Part shown: piece after piece, positions 1-9,100 of the stretch
Position numbering within the stretch: position 1 is the stretch's first letter
Layout: each line of letters begins with the position of its first letter
Assembly: GCA_965247425.1 (NCBI GenBank)
Contig: OZ252023.1
Location: 5,270,001-5,334,000 of the forward strand
Length of the DNA: 64,000 nucleotides
Reading direction: 5' to 3'
From: CAZOZZ01 sp965247425
GTDB lineage: Bacteria; Acidobacteriota; Terriglobia; 20CM-2-55-15
Program-made: the position numbers and the translations under genes
Notes under the pieces: generated by a model
Databases searched by the model: none
Seen by the model: only the letters and a program-made list of their open reading frames with translations
Told to the model about the DNA's origin: nothing

Positions 1-132
1 TCGGGCGCTAGGAACGTGGCCGTTCGCGTAGTCTTCGGCTGGCCTCAGATCGAGGACAACCAGGTTCGATTCCCCCAGCCGTGCTTCGAGTTGCTCGGGG
101 GACCAGATCAGGTGGGGGTTCGCATACTCCAT
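1..132 (-). CDS. Rhodanese-domain sulfurtransferase, N-terminal fragment (runs off window)
   Basis: Reading the minus strand from an ATG at 132 gives 44 open codons to the window edge. The peptide contains VVLDLRPAEDYANGHVPSA, which matches the first conserved stretch of rhodanese domains (V-x-D-x-R, then a G-H-I/V-P-x-A turn). Rhodaneses transfer sulfane sulfur from thiosulfate or mercaptopyruvate to acceptors through an active-site cysteine, which would lie further downstream and is not seen here. A GGAGG lies about 10 bases upstream of the ATG. The gene is divergent from the ABC operon at 280, so the 147 bp between them should hold both promoters. A single- or double-domain enzyme cannot be told from this fragment. 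Confidence 0.72.
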   Translation of the reverse strand, partial: MEYANPHLIWSPEQLEARLGESNLVVLDLRPAEDYANGHVPSAR

Positions 133-279
133 TGAAGGTCTGCCTCCGGTAGTCTTCAGCGTTGAATCTCTTTTCACTACTCCGATAGAATGAATTGCTT
201 ATTTTAAGTGGTGTCTTTCTTAAATAGCCAGAGTCAGGGCGGAGTCCGGTGATTTCGTGCCCAGGTTTCTTTTGCCCTC

Positions 280-1272
280 ATGATCGAAGTTCGGAATCTT
301 ACAAAGCGCTACGACACGAACGTCGTCATCAGTGACGTCTCTTTCGAGGTCGAGCGGGGAGAGATCCTCGGTTTCCTGGGACCGAACGGCGCTGGTAAAA
401 CGACGACGATGCGGGCCATTACCGGGTATCTTCCCCCGACCGAAGGCCACATTACGGTCGATGGCTTCGATGTCTTCGACGAACCCATGGAGGTTCGCCG
501 CCGCATCGGCTACCTGCCTGAAAATCCTCCACTCTACCTGGAGATGACCGTTGCCGGGTACTTGCGTTTCGTTGCGAAAATCAAAGGTGTGTCCACGGCG
601 CAGCTTGAAGACGAGATCGTTCGCGTGATGGACATGGTCAGCATCCTTGACGTACGGGATCGCATCATCGGTAAGTTGTCGAAAGGGTACAAGCAACGTG
701 TCGGGCTGGGGCAGGCGCTTCTCAACGATCCTCCGGTTCTGATACTGGACGAGCCGACCGTCGGTCTGGACCCGAAGCAGATCCATGAGGTTCGGGAACT
801 CGTGAAGGAATGGTCCGGAAAGCACACGGTGATTCTGTCGACCCACATCCTGCCCGAGGTCGAACAAACCTGTAACAGGGTTGTGATCATCGACCGCGGA
901 AAGATCGTCGCCGTGGATACCCCCTCGAACCTCGTGCACCAACTGAAAGGAACCGAGCGAATCGTGGTCGACGTCGAGGGCCCGGCAGAGGATGTGACTG
1001 TCCGGATATCCGCCATGCCGGGGGTCCTCAAAACCCATGCTCTTCGGAGTAACGACGGCCGCCAGCGCATCGAGGTTGAAAGCGGCCTCACTGAAGATCT
1101 GCGCCCGGATCTCGCCGAGATGATTGTTCAGAGTGGCTGGAAGCTGTTTGAAATGCAGTCTTTTAAAATGAGCCTGGAGGATGTCTTCCTGAAACTGACC
1201 ACCTCAGATGCAGACGTCGGCGCGGATGGTGGAGACGGTGAAACCGAGGCCGACGGAGCCGTGGAATCATGA
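280..1272 (+). CDS. ABC transporter ATP-binding protein (GldA-like)
   Basis: This 330-residue cytoplasmic ATPase powers an ABC-2-type exporter. Visible motifs are Walker A GPNGAGKTT (about residue 35), signature LSKGYKQRVGLGQ (about 130), Walker B VLILDEPTVGLDP (about 155) and the switch histidine in STHIL. The roughly 100 residues after the ATPase core match the C-terminal extension of the GldA/NatA type, and the tail is acidic and Gly/Asp-rich. The permease starts inside its last codons (4-bp overlap) and a GldG-like protein follows, which is the gldA-gldF-gldG arrangement. In Bacteroidetes these genes serve gliding; outside that phylum the substrate is unknown. No strong ribosome binding site precedes the ATG, but homology starts there. 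Confidence 0.93.
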   Translation: MIEVRNLTKRYDTNVVISDVSFEVERGEILGFLGPNGAGKTTTMRAITGYLPPTEGHITVDGFDVFDEPMEVRRRIGYLPENPPLYLEMTVAGYLRFVAKIKGVSTAQLEDEIVRVMDMVSILDVRDRIIGKLSKGYKQRVGLGQALLNDPPVLILDEPTVGLDPKQIHEVRELVKEWSGKHTVILSTHILPEVEQTCNRVVIIDRGKIVAVDTPSNLVHQLKGTERIVVDVEGPAEDVTVRISAMPGVLKTHALRSNDGRQRIEVESGLTEDLRPDLAEMIVQSGWKLFEMQSFKMSLEDVFLKLTTSDADVGADGGDGETEADGAVES

Positions 1273-2051
1273 GAAACGTGTTTTCGATCGTCGAGAGAGA
1301 ACTGAGGGCATACTTCGCCTCGCCCATCGCATACGCTGTCCTGACGATTTTCGTCTTCCTGTCCGGTCTGTTCTTCCAGATCATCCTCAGCCAGATCGTG
1401 CAGGAGGTCCAGCTGCGGGACATGCAGGGCCAGCGTTTCGGTAACGGCCCTCAACCGGTCGACATGCCGGGGTTCATCAGCCAGAGTTTTCTCGGCACGC
1501 TGAGCGTGATCCTTTTGTTCATGCTTCCGATGATTACGATGGCCCTGTTTTCCGAGGAGAAGAGACGTGGCACCATCGAGTTGCTGCTGACCGCACCACT
1601 CACGGACCTCCAGGTGGTTATGGGCAAGTACCTCGCCGCGGTTTCGTTCTACGGGATCATGCTCGCCACGACATTCGTGCCGATATCGATTCTCTTCATC
1701 TACAGCGAGCCGGCCGCAGGTCCGATACTGACGGGATATCTCGGTCTGTTTCTATATGGTGTATCACTGCTTGCCGTGGGTCTGTTCATCTCGACGCTCA
1801 CGGAGAACCAGATCATTGCCGGCGCCGTCAGCTTCGCTGTCGCCATGATGCTCTGGCTGGTCGACGCCCTGGCGGCCAATGCGACTTCCACGACGAGAGC
1901 CATACTGACCCATCTGTCATTACTCGGGCACCTGGACGACTTCATCAAAGGTGTCCTGTCGACGCCGCACGTCATCTTCTATTTATCGTTGACGACCCTC
2001 GGGTTGTTCCTGACGTACCGGTCGATCGAGTCGATGCGCTGGAGGGGATGA
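1269..2051 (+). CDS. ABC-2 type transporter permease (GldF-like)
   Basis: This 260-residue integral membrane protein has about six hydrophobic segments: one near residue 20, one or two around 75-95, then about 120, 145, 175 and 235. The N-terminal REL-AYF-SPIAY pattern and the EEKRRGTIELLLTAPL segment (about residue 95) are typical of ABC-2 permeases of the GldF type. It overlaps the ATPase gene by 4 bp (ATGA), so translation is probably coupled, and the GldG-like gene starts 8 bp downstream. It should form the channel for the ATPase encoded before it; the cargo is not known. Confidence 0.9.
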   Translation: MRNVFSIVERELRAYFASPIAYAVLTIFVFLSGLFFQIILSQIVQEVQLRDMQGQRFGNGPQPVDMPGFISQSFLGTLSVILLFMLPMITMALFSEEKRRGTIELLLTAPLTDLQVVMGKYLAAVSFYGIMLATTFVPISILFIYSEPAAGPILTGYLGLFLYGVSLLAVGLFISTLTENQIIAGAVSFAVAMMLWLVDALAANATSTTRAILTHLSLLGHLDDFIKGVLSTPHVIFYLSLTTLGLFLTYRSIESMRWRG

Positions 2052-2058
2052 AAAAACC

Positions 2059-3630
2059 TTGAAAGAAATGCTGAAGAAGATGGATCTCGCCGGCCTGACG
2101 ATGATGATGGGAGCCGTTGTCGTCTACTCGGTCCAATCGACATGGAGTCTCTATCAGTCCATTGCCATGGTCGTTGGCGCGGCGATCGTCGTTGTGTCAC
2201 TGGTGGCGAAGTTCGACGACATCCGAACCTGGCTGGCAAGACGATCATCCAGATTCGGGATGAATTCGGTGACCTCCGTGGTGTTGCTGCTGGGTGTCCT
2301 CGCTCTTGTGAACTATGTCGCCGCCCAGAATCCCCAACGTATCGATCTGACGACAACGAAGATCCACAGCCTTTCCGAGCAGTCGGTCAACGTCGCCGGC
2401 GAGGTCGTTGGAGGTGTCCACATCCGTGCGTTCTATCCGGGTGGCGATGACGTGTCGACACGCGATCTGCTCGAACTTTTCGAAGCGCAGAGTTCAGAAA
2501 TCACTTTCGAGTTCATCGATCCGGACCGGCAGCCGCAACTTGCCGAGCAGTTCGACGTCAGCGTGTACGGTGATTTTGATAACCCGATGACCGGTCAAAC
2601 CTTTAGGTTTGGAACGTTGGTCCTGGACCTGGGAGACAAGCGGGAACGGATCGAACAGCAGTCGGAACCTCTCCGGGAGGAAGACGTTACGAATGCTCTG
2701 ATGAAGCTTGTCAAGGGCGAGCAGAAGACCATTTACTTCATCGAGGGCCACGGCGAAAAGCTCATCGCCGAGACCGACCGAACCGGGATGGACACGGCGC
2801 GCCTTGCCCTGGAACGGGAAAATTATATTGTCGTATCGTTGAACCTGGTCCGCGAGCAGACGGTGGTACCCGCGGACGCTTCGGTGCTGGTCTGGCCCGG
2901 CCCGGAAACCGATCCATTTCCCGAAGAAATTGAAGCGGTTCAAGACTACCTCGACCAGGGAGGCAGCGTCTTTGTGATGTCGGATCCGACGCCCGCCTCG
3001 GCGCTGGGTGGGTTGCTGGAGCCATGGTTCATCTCGGCCGGTGACAATTTTGTCGTCGATGCCAGCGGCGTCGGCCGGCTGCTCGGGGCGGGACCGGAAA
3101 TTCCTCTGGTTTCCCAGTACGGGCCTCACGCGATCACCGAAGGGTTTGCGTTTATGACGTTCTTCCCTTTCGCCCGGTCGATCTCGACGATTGATCCGGT
3201 TGAAGGTGGCCTGAACGTCACCGAACTGCTGACGACCAGCGACAGGAGTTGGGGTGAGACGAATCTCGAGGGCACGGAAGCCGGCTTCGACCCGGAAGTG
3301 GATCTAAGTGGCCCAGTCGGAATTGGACTCATCGTCACCAAAGATCTTGACGCGGAAGAAAAGTCACGCCTGGCGGTCTTCGGAGACTCGGATTTTTCAA
3401 CGAACGGTTTCTTCAACCTCCAGGGCAACGGCAACCTTTTCCTGAACACCGTCAACTGGCTGGCCAAAGATGAAAGCTTCATCTCGATCCGCCCGAAAGT
3501 TCCCGAGGATCGCCGCCTGACCCTGACCCAGTCCCAGGGCCGCATCACCTACTACATCTCTCTCGTCCTGTTACCCCTTTCGATCCTGACGATCGGGATC
3601 TCGGTCTGGATGAAGCGGAGGGGCGGATGA
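2059..3630 (+). CDS. GldG-like ABC auxiliary membrane protein
   Basis: A 523-residue protein starts at a TTG (2059) preceded by GGAGGGG at 2041-2047. It has two N-terminal membrane spans (about residues 12-52 and 70-85), a long extracytoplasmic region, and one C-terminal span (about 498-516) followed by a basic tail KRRGG. The middle contains the family features FEFIDPDRQP and a stretch ending YFIEGHGEK, typical of GldG / ABC-type uncharacterised transport domains, which resemble a subunit embedded beside the permease. The protein is the third partner of the ABC operon. Its role in cargo handling is inferred from operon position. Confidence 0.85.
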   Translation: MKEMLKKMDLAGLTMMMGAVVVYSVQSTWSLYQSIAMVVGAAIVVVSLVAKFDDIRTWLARRSSRFGMNSVTSVVLLLGVLALVNYVAAQNPQRIDLTTTKIHSLSEQSVNVAGEVVGGVHIRAFYPGGDDVSTRDLLELFEAQSSEITFEFIDPDRQPQLAEQFDVSVYGDFDNPMTGQTFRFGTLVLDLGDKRERIEQQSEPLREEDVTNALMKLVKGEQKTIYFIEGHGEKLIAETDRTGMDTARLALERENYIVVSLNLVREQTVVPADASVLVWPGPETDPFPEEIEAVQDYLDQGGSVFVMSDPTPASALGGLLEPWFISAGDNFVVDASGVGRLLGAGPEIPLVSQYGPHAITEGFAFMTFFPFARSISTIDPVEGGLNVTELLTTSDRSWGETNLEGTEAGFDPEVDLSGPVGIGLIVTKDLDAEEKSRLAVFGDSDFSTNGFFNLQGNGNLFLNTVNWLAKDESFISIRPKVPEDRRLTLTQSQGRITYYISLVLLPLSILTIGISVWMKRRGG

Positions 3631-3653
3631 GGGGGATCACGGAGTCCAAGGTT

Positions 3654-3714
3654 CGAAGTCCGAGGTCCGAAGTCCGATGTCCACGGTTTGCTGTCCGATC
3701 GACCTCGGACTTCG
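3654..3714. repeat. Iterated GTCCGAAG/GGTCCGAG inverted-pair repeat in spacer
   Basis: The 115-bp gap between the GldG-like gene and the DUF4340 gene is filled by a short motif (variants of GTCCGA-GGTCCGAAG) in several head-to-tail copies, followed by its reverse complement. CGAAGTCCGAGGTC at 3654-3667 pairs perfectly with GACCTCGGACTTCG at 3701-3714, giving a 14-bp stem. Further iterations run to 3733. The same motif occurs at 32810-32838. It is inside an operon and no terminator-type T-run follows, so it may shape mRNA processing or be a neutral repeat. Confidence 0.7.
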
Positions 3715-3745
3715 GACCACGGACCACGGACTTCCAACTGCATCA

Positions 3746-5095
3746 ATGAAGTTCAAAGGCACCGCATCTCTCTTCATTCTGCTTATCGTCCTCGGGGCGT
3801 GGGTGTACCTCACCGACGTTCGTGGGCGTCGCGACCGAGAGCAGGTCGCCGAGGACGCGAAGAAGGCCCTGCCGATCGATGACGAAGAAATTTCGGAAAT
3901 CAGCATCATCTATCCGGACCACACCATCACCGGTATCCGGGTTGACGGGGGGTGGGAGATCACATCGCCCGCTGACGTGGAGGCCGACTCCGGGGAATGG
4001 GATCTGCTTGCCTCGAACGTGCCTCGGATCGAACGCGAGGAGACCGTGTTGTCCCAGGGGACGGAACTCGCGGAGTATGGTTTGTCGAGCCCGGCGTTGA
4101 GGGTGGCGCTGAAGATGTCGGACGGTCGAACGCACGAGATTCTTTTTGGCAACGAGAACCCTCGGAAGATTTACAACTACTCGAAGCTGGCTGCCGACGA
4201 CGAGATCTTTCTGTCACCCGGTTCGTGGTTGCGAATCTTCGAAAAGGAAGTCAATGATCTGCGCGGGAAGGTCATTCTGGCGTTCGAGCAGGACGACATC
4301 GACCGTATCGAGATCACCGGAATGAAGCGTTTGACGCTGGACCGCATCGACGAATCCTGGCGTCTGAGGCGGCCGATCGAAACCGGGGCGGACCAGGGCG
4401 AAGTCAGTACGTTTCTGGGTGCGGTGAACTTTGCGCGAGCAAGCGGTTTCGCCGAAGAGGGCGTGGACGCGGCCGGTGCAGGACTGGCCGAACCGTCTGT
4501 TCGAATCGTTCTGCACAACGAGGTCGAGGACGAAGATCACGTCCTGCTGATTGGCCGGGAGACGGAAGGCGAGGCCGATCGATACTTCGCCAAAGACGAG
4601 GATCGACGCACGATCTTCATCGTTGATGACGACATCTTCGAACGGGCCAACCGGCCCGTGTTTGATTGGCGGGATAAGTCGATTGCGTCATTCGATCGTG
4701 ACGAGGTTGTCGAGATCGAGTTGCGTCGGGATGACGACAGGCTCGTCTTACGGCGGTCGGGCGAAGACTGGATTCTTCCCGATGGAAAGAAAATTCTGCT
4801 CGATAGGGTTTCCGGCATGTTGAACACGCTGGAATTTGAAAGATCCAAACAGATCATCGATTCGCCGGGTCCGTCGGGACAGTACGAGTTGGCCAGCGGT
4901 CGCCTCGAGGTCGTTCTCAGAGGCGATGGCGAAGAAATCTTAAGGTTCAGCTTTGGTGCCGATGTTGACGATCCCGACGGAGTCTACTGGAAATCGGCCC
5001 ACGAGACCGTCGTGAGGGTCGTGTCGAAAGACGTCTTCGATCGTTTCAATATCACCGCCGAAGACCTTGTTGGAGACACCGAAGGCGGACAGTGA
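3746..5095 (+). CDS. DUF4340 domain-containing protein
   Basis: The ATG at 3746 is preferred because the peptide from there starts with a clean membrane anchor (MKFKGTASLFILLIVLGAW), whereas an upstream in-frame start at 3677 would translate the spacer repeat. The product is about 449 residues: one N-terminal transmembrane segment and a long extracytoplasmic region with two or three repeated beta-rich units of DUF4340 type (for example VDGGWEITSPADVEAD near residue 65). DUF4340 proteins commonly follow GldG-like proteins and are thought to belong to the same exporter; no activity is known. The region is very acidic, with no catalytic motif visible. Confidence 0.85.
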   Translation: MKFKGTASLFILLIVLGAWVYLTDVRGRRDREQVAEDAKKALPIDDEEISEISIIYPDHTITGIRVDGGWEITSPADVEADSGEWDLLASNVPRIEREETVLSQGTELAEYGLSSPALRVALKMSDGRTHEILFGNENPRKIYNYSKLAADDEIFLSPGSWLRIFEKEVNDLRGKVILAFEQDDIDRIEITGMKRLTLDRIDESWRLRRPIETGADQGEVSTFLGAVNFARASGFAEEGVDAAGAGLAEPSVRIVLHNEVEDEDHVLLIGRETEGEADRYFAKDEDRRTIFIVDDDIFERANRPVFDWRDKSIASFDRDEVVEIELRRDDDRLVLRRSGEDWILPDGKKILLDRVSGMLNTLEFERSKQIIDSPGPSGQYELASGRLEVVLRGDGEEILRFSFGADVDDPDGVYWKSAHETVVRVVSKDVFDRFNITAEDLVGDTEGGQ

Positions 5096-5104
5096 GGAAA
5101 TCCG

Positions 5105-5713
5105 ATGGACGGCCGTCAAGGCTCAATTCGACGCCTTTTCCGTACCCTCGCGCTTCGGTTCGGATTGTCCGGCACACCGCTTCCTGAACTTCATCGAAGA
5201 GAACGTCACGAACCTTCAATCCGCGACATCGCAAGATCCATTGTTTCCAGTGTCCGGGAAAGCATCCGTCAGAACAGGTTGGCCTCGTCACTGGCTCTGG
5301 CGGCGTTTCTCGTGGTGCTGCCCCTGACGTTCGGAAGTCGGTATGACGAGCGTCCCAGATACCGCCAGGTCATTCTCCCGGAGATCGAGCGCTTCGAAGA
5401 GGATTACCTCTCCGCCCTCCAACGTTCGGAGACGGCACCAACCGACACGTGTCGGCTTTACCATTTCGTGGATGCTCACAACCGGGCAGTGAAGGTTCTC
5501 AAACTCGTTCGGTCCAAAAGGACGGTGACCCCTGATGGCGGGCGCGCACACGCGGCACTGATTCAGTATTACGAACTCGTGGACCAGCATTTCGCAATCC
5601 TGCGAACAAGAATGTCCATCGATGAAGAGATCGATTTCCTGGAGAGATGGCGGGAAATAACCCGTGATCTGCAGCCGATCCACGATCGCTGGGCCCGCTG
5701 GGTGAATCAGTGA
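5105..5713 (+). CDS. Hypothetical single-pass membrane protein
   Basis: This 202-residue protein begins at an ATG 9 bp after the DUF4340 stop, with GAGGA just upstream, so it is probably the last gene of the ABC operon. A basic N-terminal region (about 60 residues) precedes one hydrophobic segment, SLALAAFLVVLPLTFG (about residues 62-77). The remainder is predicted helical, with RYRQVILPEIERFEEDYL and a C-terminal WREITRDL-IHDRWARWV stretch. I recognise no family. Base composition is like its neighbours. A possible job is regulation or anchoring of the exporter, inferred only from position. Confidence 0.6.
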   Translation: MDGRQGSIRRLFRTLALRFGLSGTPLPELHRRERHEPSIRDIARSIVSSVRESIRQNRLASSLALAAFLVVLPLTFGSRYDERPRYRQVILPEIERFEEDYLSALQRSETAPTDTCRLYHFVDAHNRAVKVLKLVRSKRTVTPDGGRAHAALIQYYELVDQHFAILRTRMSIDEEIDFLERWREITRDLQPIHDRWARWVNQ

Positions 5714-6146
5714 GCGTGGTTATCCATTATATGGACATTATTTCTTCCGGTCCCAGAAAAGCTAATGCTGTAGCGTCTGTATTCCGATCCCCACTGTCGA
5801 GGGTTAGTCGAGCCAACCAAAACTAAACGGTGTCACAGGTCCAGAGGGAGCGCTTTTCTGATCGACGAAAAAAGGGGTCCGATTCGTCGAGAGCCTTTTC
5901 TTTGTGTTCCTTAGAAGGAACTTGACACGTAACCGGAGATAGAATAGCTTGCATACAACTGGGATAAGCGAGTTATGTGTCTTGAAGACGAATCGTTTTT
6001 TCGACCAAGAGGGGATCGAGCGCACCCATAAGGGATGCGGCGTGAACTGGGGTGAATTCGTTATTACGCGTAACCGTGCGGAACTGCACCTGGCGGAGGC
6101 CAGGTGTGCATCGCCCTTTTTTGGTTCAAGCGTGGAGGTACAGTAG
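5714..6146 (+). promoter_or_regulatory. Promoter and long leader of Oar-like gene 1
   Basis: There is no credible gene in these 433 bp. A possible promoter is TTGACA (5922-5927) with a weak TAGCTT 17 bp downstream (5945-5950). A leader of about 190 nt would follow, ending in the hairpin at 6086-6122 and a GGAGG ribosome site at 6134-6138, eight bases before the ATG. An early small hairpin is possible around 5957-5980. The equivalent region of the second receptor gene (10043-10548) also has a terminator-like hairpin in its leader, which suggests conditional read-through. No known riboswitch class is recognised. Confidence 0.4.
6086..6122 (+). terminator. Terminator-like hairpin in leader of Oar-like gene 1 (attenuator candidate)
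   Basis: GCACCTGGC (6086-6094) can pair with GCCAGGTGTGC (6099-6109) across a GGAG loop, with one bulge. Six Ts (6117-6122) follow after CATCGCCC. The structure sits upstream of the receptor start rather than after a gene, so if it acts as a terminator it must be conditional. The T-run is displaced about 7 nt from the stem, which weakens the call. Confidence 0.45.
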
Positions 6147-9100
6147 ATGATGAGGAATTCTAGGAGGTGGCTCGCCGGCTTAGTTGTCATAGCTATTTTT
6201 GTGGCGCTTCAGCCCAGCGTGTTTGCCCAGGGTTTTACGGCCGTGACGGGTTCGGTGTCGGATCCGACCGGCGCCGTTATTCCCGGCGTTGAGGTTACGG
6301 TAACGAATGCCGCGACCGGCGCCGCCAGAACGGTAATTACAAACGAGACTGGTTCTTATACGGTCACACAGTTGCCGCCCGGCGTGTACAACATCAGCGC
6401 CTCATTGCCAGGGTTCAGTACCCAGGTAATGAGTGGCGTGACGTTGCCGGTCGGCGGGACGGTGGTGGTCAACCTTCCCCTGGAAGTGGGTGCGGTGACC
6501 GACGTCGTCGATGTTATATCGAGTGTCGAGGCGGTCAACACGGTTGATGCGAAACTGGGTGTCGCCTTCGACACACAGAAGATCATCGACCTGCCGTTGA
6601 ACGCCCGAAACATCGTTGGTCTGCTCGGACTGCAGTCCGGTGTGACGCAGTCGGATCAAGGCGGCGAGTTCGGTCGAGACGACGGCGGCCAGGTCAATGG
6701 TGCGCGGAACGACCAGCAGAACATCGTCCTGGACGGTGTGAACATTAACCGTCAGGAAGCCGGGTCCGCCTTCCAGGGTGCGATCCCGACGACGCTCGAC
6801 TCCGTGCAGGAGTTTCTGGTGTCGACCGCCGGCTCCGGTGGAACGGGCGCCCGCGGCAGCGGCGCGCAGGTGTCGCTGGTGACCAAGAGCGGTTCGAACG
6901 AGTGGCACGGATCTTTGTACGAGTACTATCGTTCTCAGGGAACATCGGCGACGAACTATTTCCTGTCCGGTGGGATCGAGGGCGACCCGACCCGTTTGAT
7001 TCGGAATCTGCCGGGCGGCTCTTTTGGTGGTCCGCTCATCAAGGACAAGCTGTTTATCTTTGGTGCGTACGAACGCCAGACCGACCGCAGCGCAACTGTG
7101 GCGACGCGAACCATTCCAACCCCGCAGTTCTTGGACGGCATTGTCCGGTACGAACGTAAGGACGGTTCTTTCGCAGAACTCACGCAGGGATGCGACTCGA
7201 TGTTGTCGAGGTTCTCGCTCATCCCCTGCGACACGTGGAACTCGAACGTCATCGGACCGAACGGACTGCTGGAAGTCTTCCGGCCGTTTTCGAACGGTCA
7301 GGGCGGCGTCCTGACACCGGGTGAGGACAACGGTGCGAACCAGCTTCGTTTCCGGTTCCAGTCGCCGTTCGTCCGGAACCGCAACGTCTACATCTCGCGG
7401 ATGGACTTCACGGCGAGCGAGAACCACACGTTCTTCTTCCGTGGGACGTTGAATGACGATTCACGGACGCTGGGTGCGGAAGCGTTGCCGGGCGGAGGTG
7501 ATTCTCGCCTGCGGCTGGACAACAGCAAGGGCTTTTCGGCCAGTTGGAACTGGGTGCTTTCGCCTTCCATCAACAGCAACTTCACAGTCGGTCTGACGCG
7601 GGAATCCTTCGAGGATTCGGGCATCAACACGCCGACGTGGAGCTACGGTTTCTTCTCGCAGCCGTTCGTCGACACGGGAGCTTCCCGCCAGGCGATCGAC
7701 ACGTGGAACTTCGTGGAGAACTTCAGCTGGCTCAGGGGCAACCACAACATTCAGTTCGGTGGCAACACGCGCTACCTGACCAACGCGCGCAACTCGTTCA
7801 ACGACGTCAACCCCGGTAACTACACCGGCGGCGCCAACCTGACGGCGAACAACATCGGTGTGTCGGCCAGCCCGGGTTTTGCCCGCGCCGTCGGTGATGC
7901 GGAGTTCGCCAACGCGGTTTCACCGCACTCGGCCGGTGACGCCGTCATGACGGCGACCGGATCCATTTCGCAGTTCCGGGAGGACATCCAGTTCGACGTC
8001 AACGGGATCAAGCTGGCGGCCGGCAGCGCGTTCACTCGCCGTTTCCGGTTGCAGGAGTATGACTTCTACATTCAGGATACGTGGCGGGCGACGCCGAACC
8101 TGACGCTGACCTTCGGCGTGAACTACTCGGTTCAGACGCCGCCGTACGAGGCCGATGGCCTGCAGGTGAACTGGGTGGAGAACCTCGGAAACCGGTTGAG
8201 GGTCCAGTCGGACACGACCAAGACCGTGACCGAACTGCCCTTCTTCGCGACGCAGACTGCCGGCCGCGCCAACGATGCCGCCGATTACTACACGGCAGAT
8301 ACGAACAACTGGGCGCCTCGCGTGAGTTTTGCATGGACGCCCAGCAACGACTGGTTGAACACCGGTGGACAGTTCGTCATCCGTGGTGGCTACAACATGA
8401 CCTACGATGCGATGGGACGCCGGTTCGCGCGCGATGCGGCGGGATCGGGTTCGATCGGCTTGAAGACGCGGTTCGGAACGCCGGGCTTCACGAACTCCTT
8501 TGACGGTCTCGACGGCGCGCCGCGCGCTCCCCGGATCGGTGGAGAGTTCGGGTTCCTGCCACGCGGGTTCTTCCCGACGGTGGGAGATGCGCCGAGCAAC
8601 GTGATCCCGATCGGTTCCGGTGGAGCCGGCGGTGTTTCGAGTTCGGGCATCGACCCGGGTCTGTATTCGCCCACCAACCACCTGTTGAACCTGACGATCT
8701 CGAAAGAGTTGCCGGGAGACTGGGTGGTGGAAGCGTCCTACGTGGGCCGTTTCGCCCGGAACCTCATCGGCCAGGCCGATATCGCAAGCCCCGTGAACAT
8801 CCGGGATGCGATCTCCGGACAGACGTACTACCAGGCGATCAAGACCATGTATGAGCGGGATGAGGCCAACAGTACGCCGATCGACGACATCATACCGATT
8901 CCGTGGTTTGAGAACGTCTATTCCAAGGCCATTGGGGTTTCCGAAACTCGACTTGGAAGAAAGGCAGATGGGACACAGTGTCGAGCGGGCAGTTCGGGAT
9001 GCGACTTCCCATTCGGCGCCACGAGCGCGACACAAGCTTTTTACGCGCTGCTTCATAAGTCCCGTGCCCCGGGTCCGAACACGTCGGCCAGTCTGGTCGA

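Noticed and set aside
3677..3745. An earlier start for the DUF4340 protein
   Set aside because: The added residues translate the iterated spacer repeat and would put a polar stretch before the membrane anchor.
6402..7427. Long minus-strand open frames inside the receptor genes (also 7920-9056 and 14750-16108)
   Set aside because: They are Arg/Val-rich mirror frames of a high-GC coding region with no homology; the plus-strand receptor frames explain the sequence.
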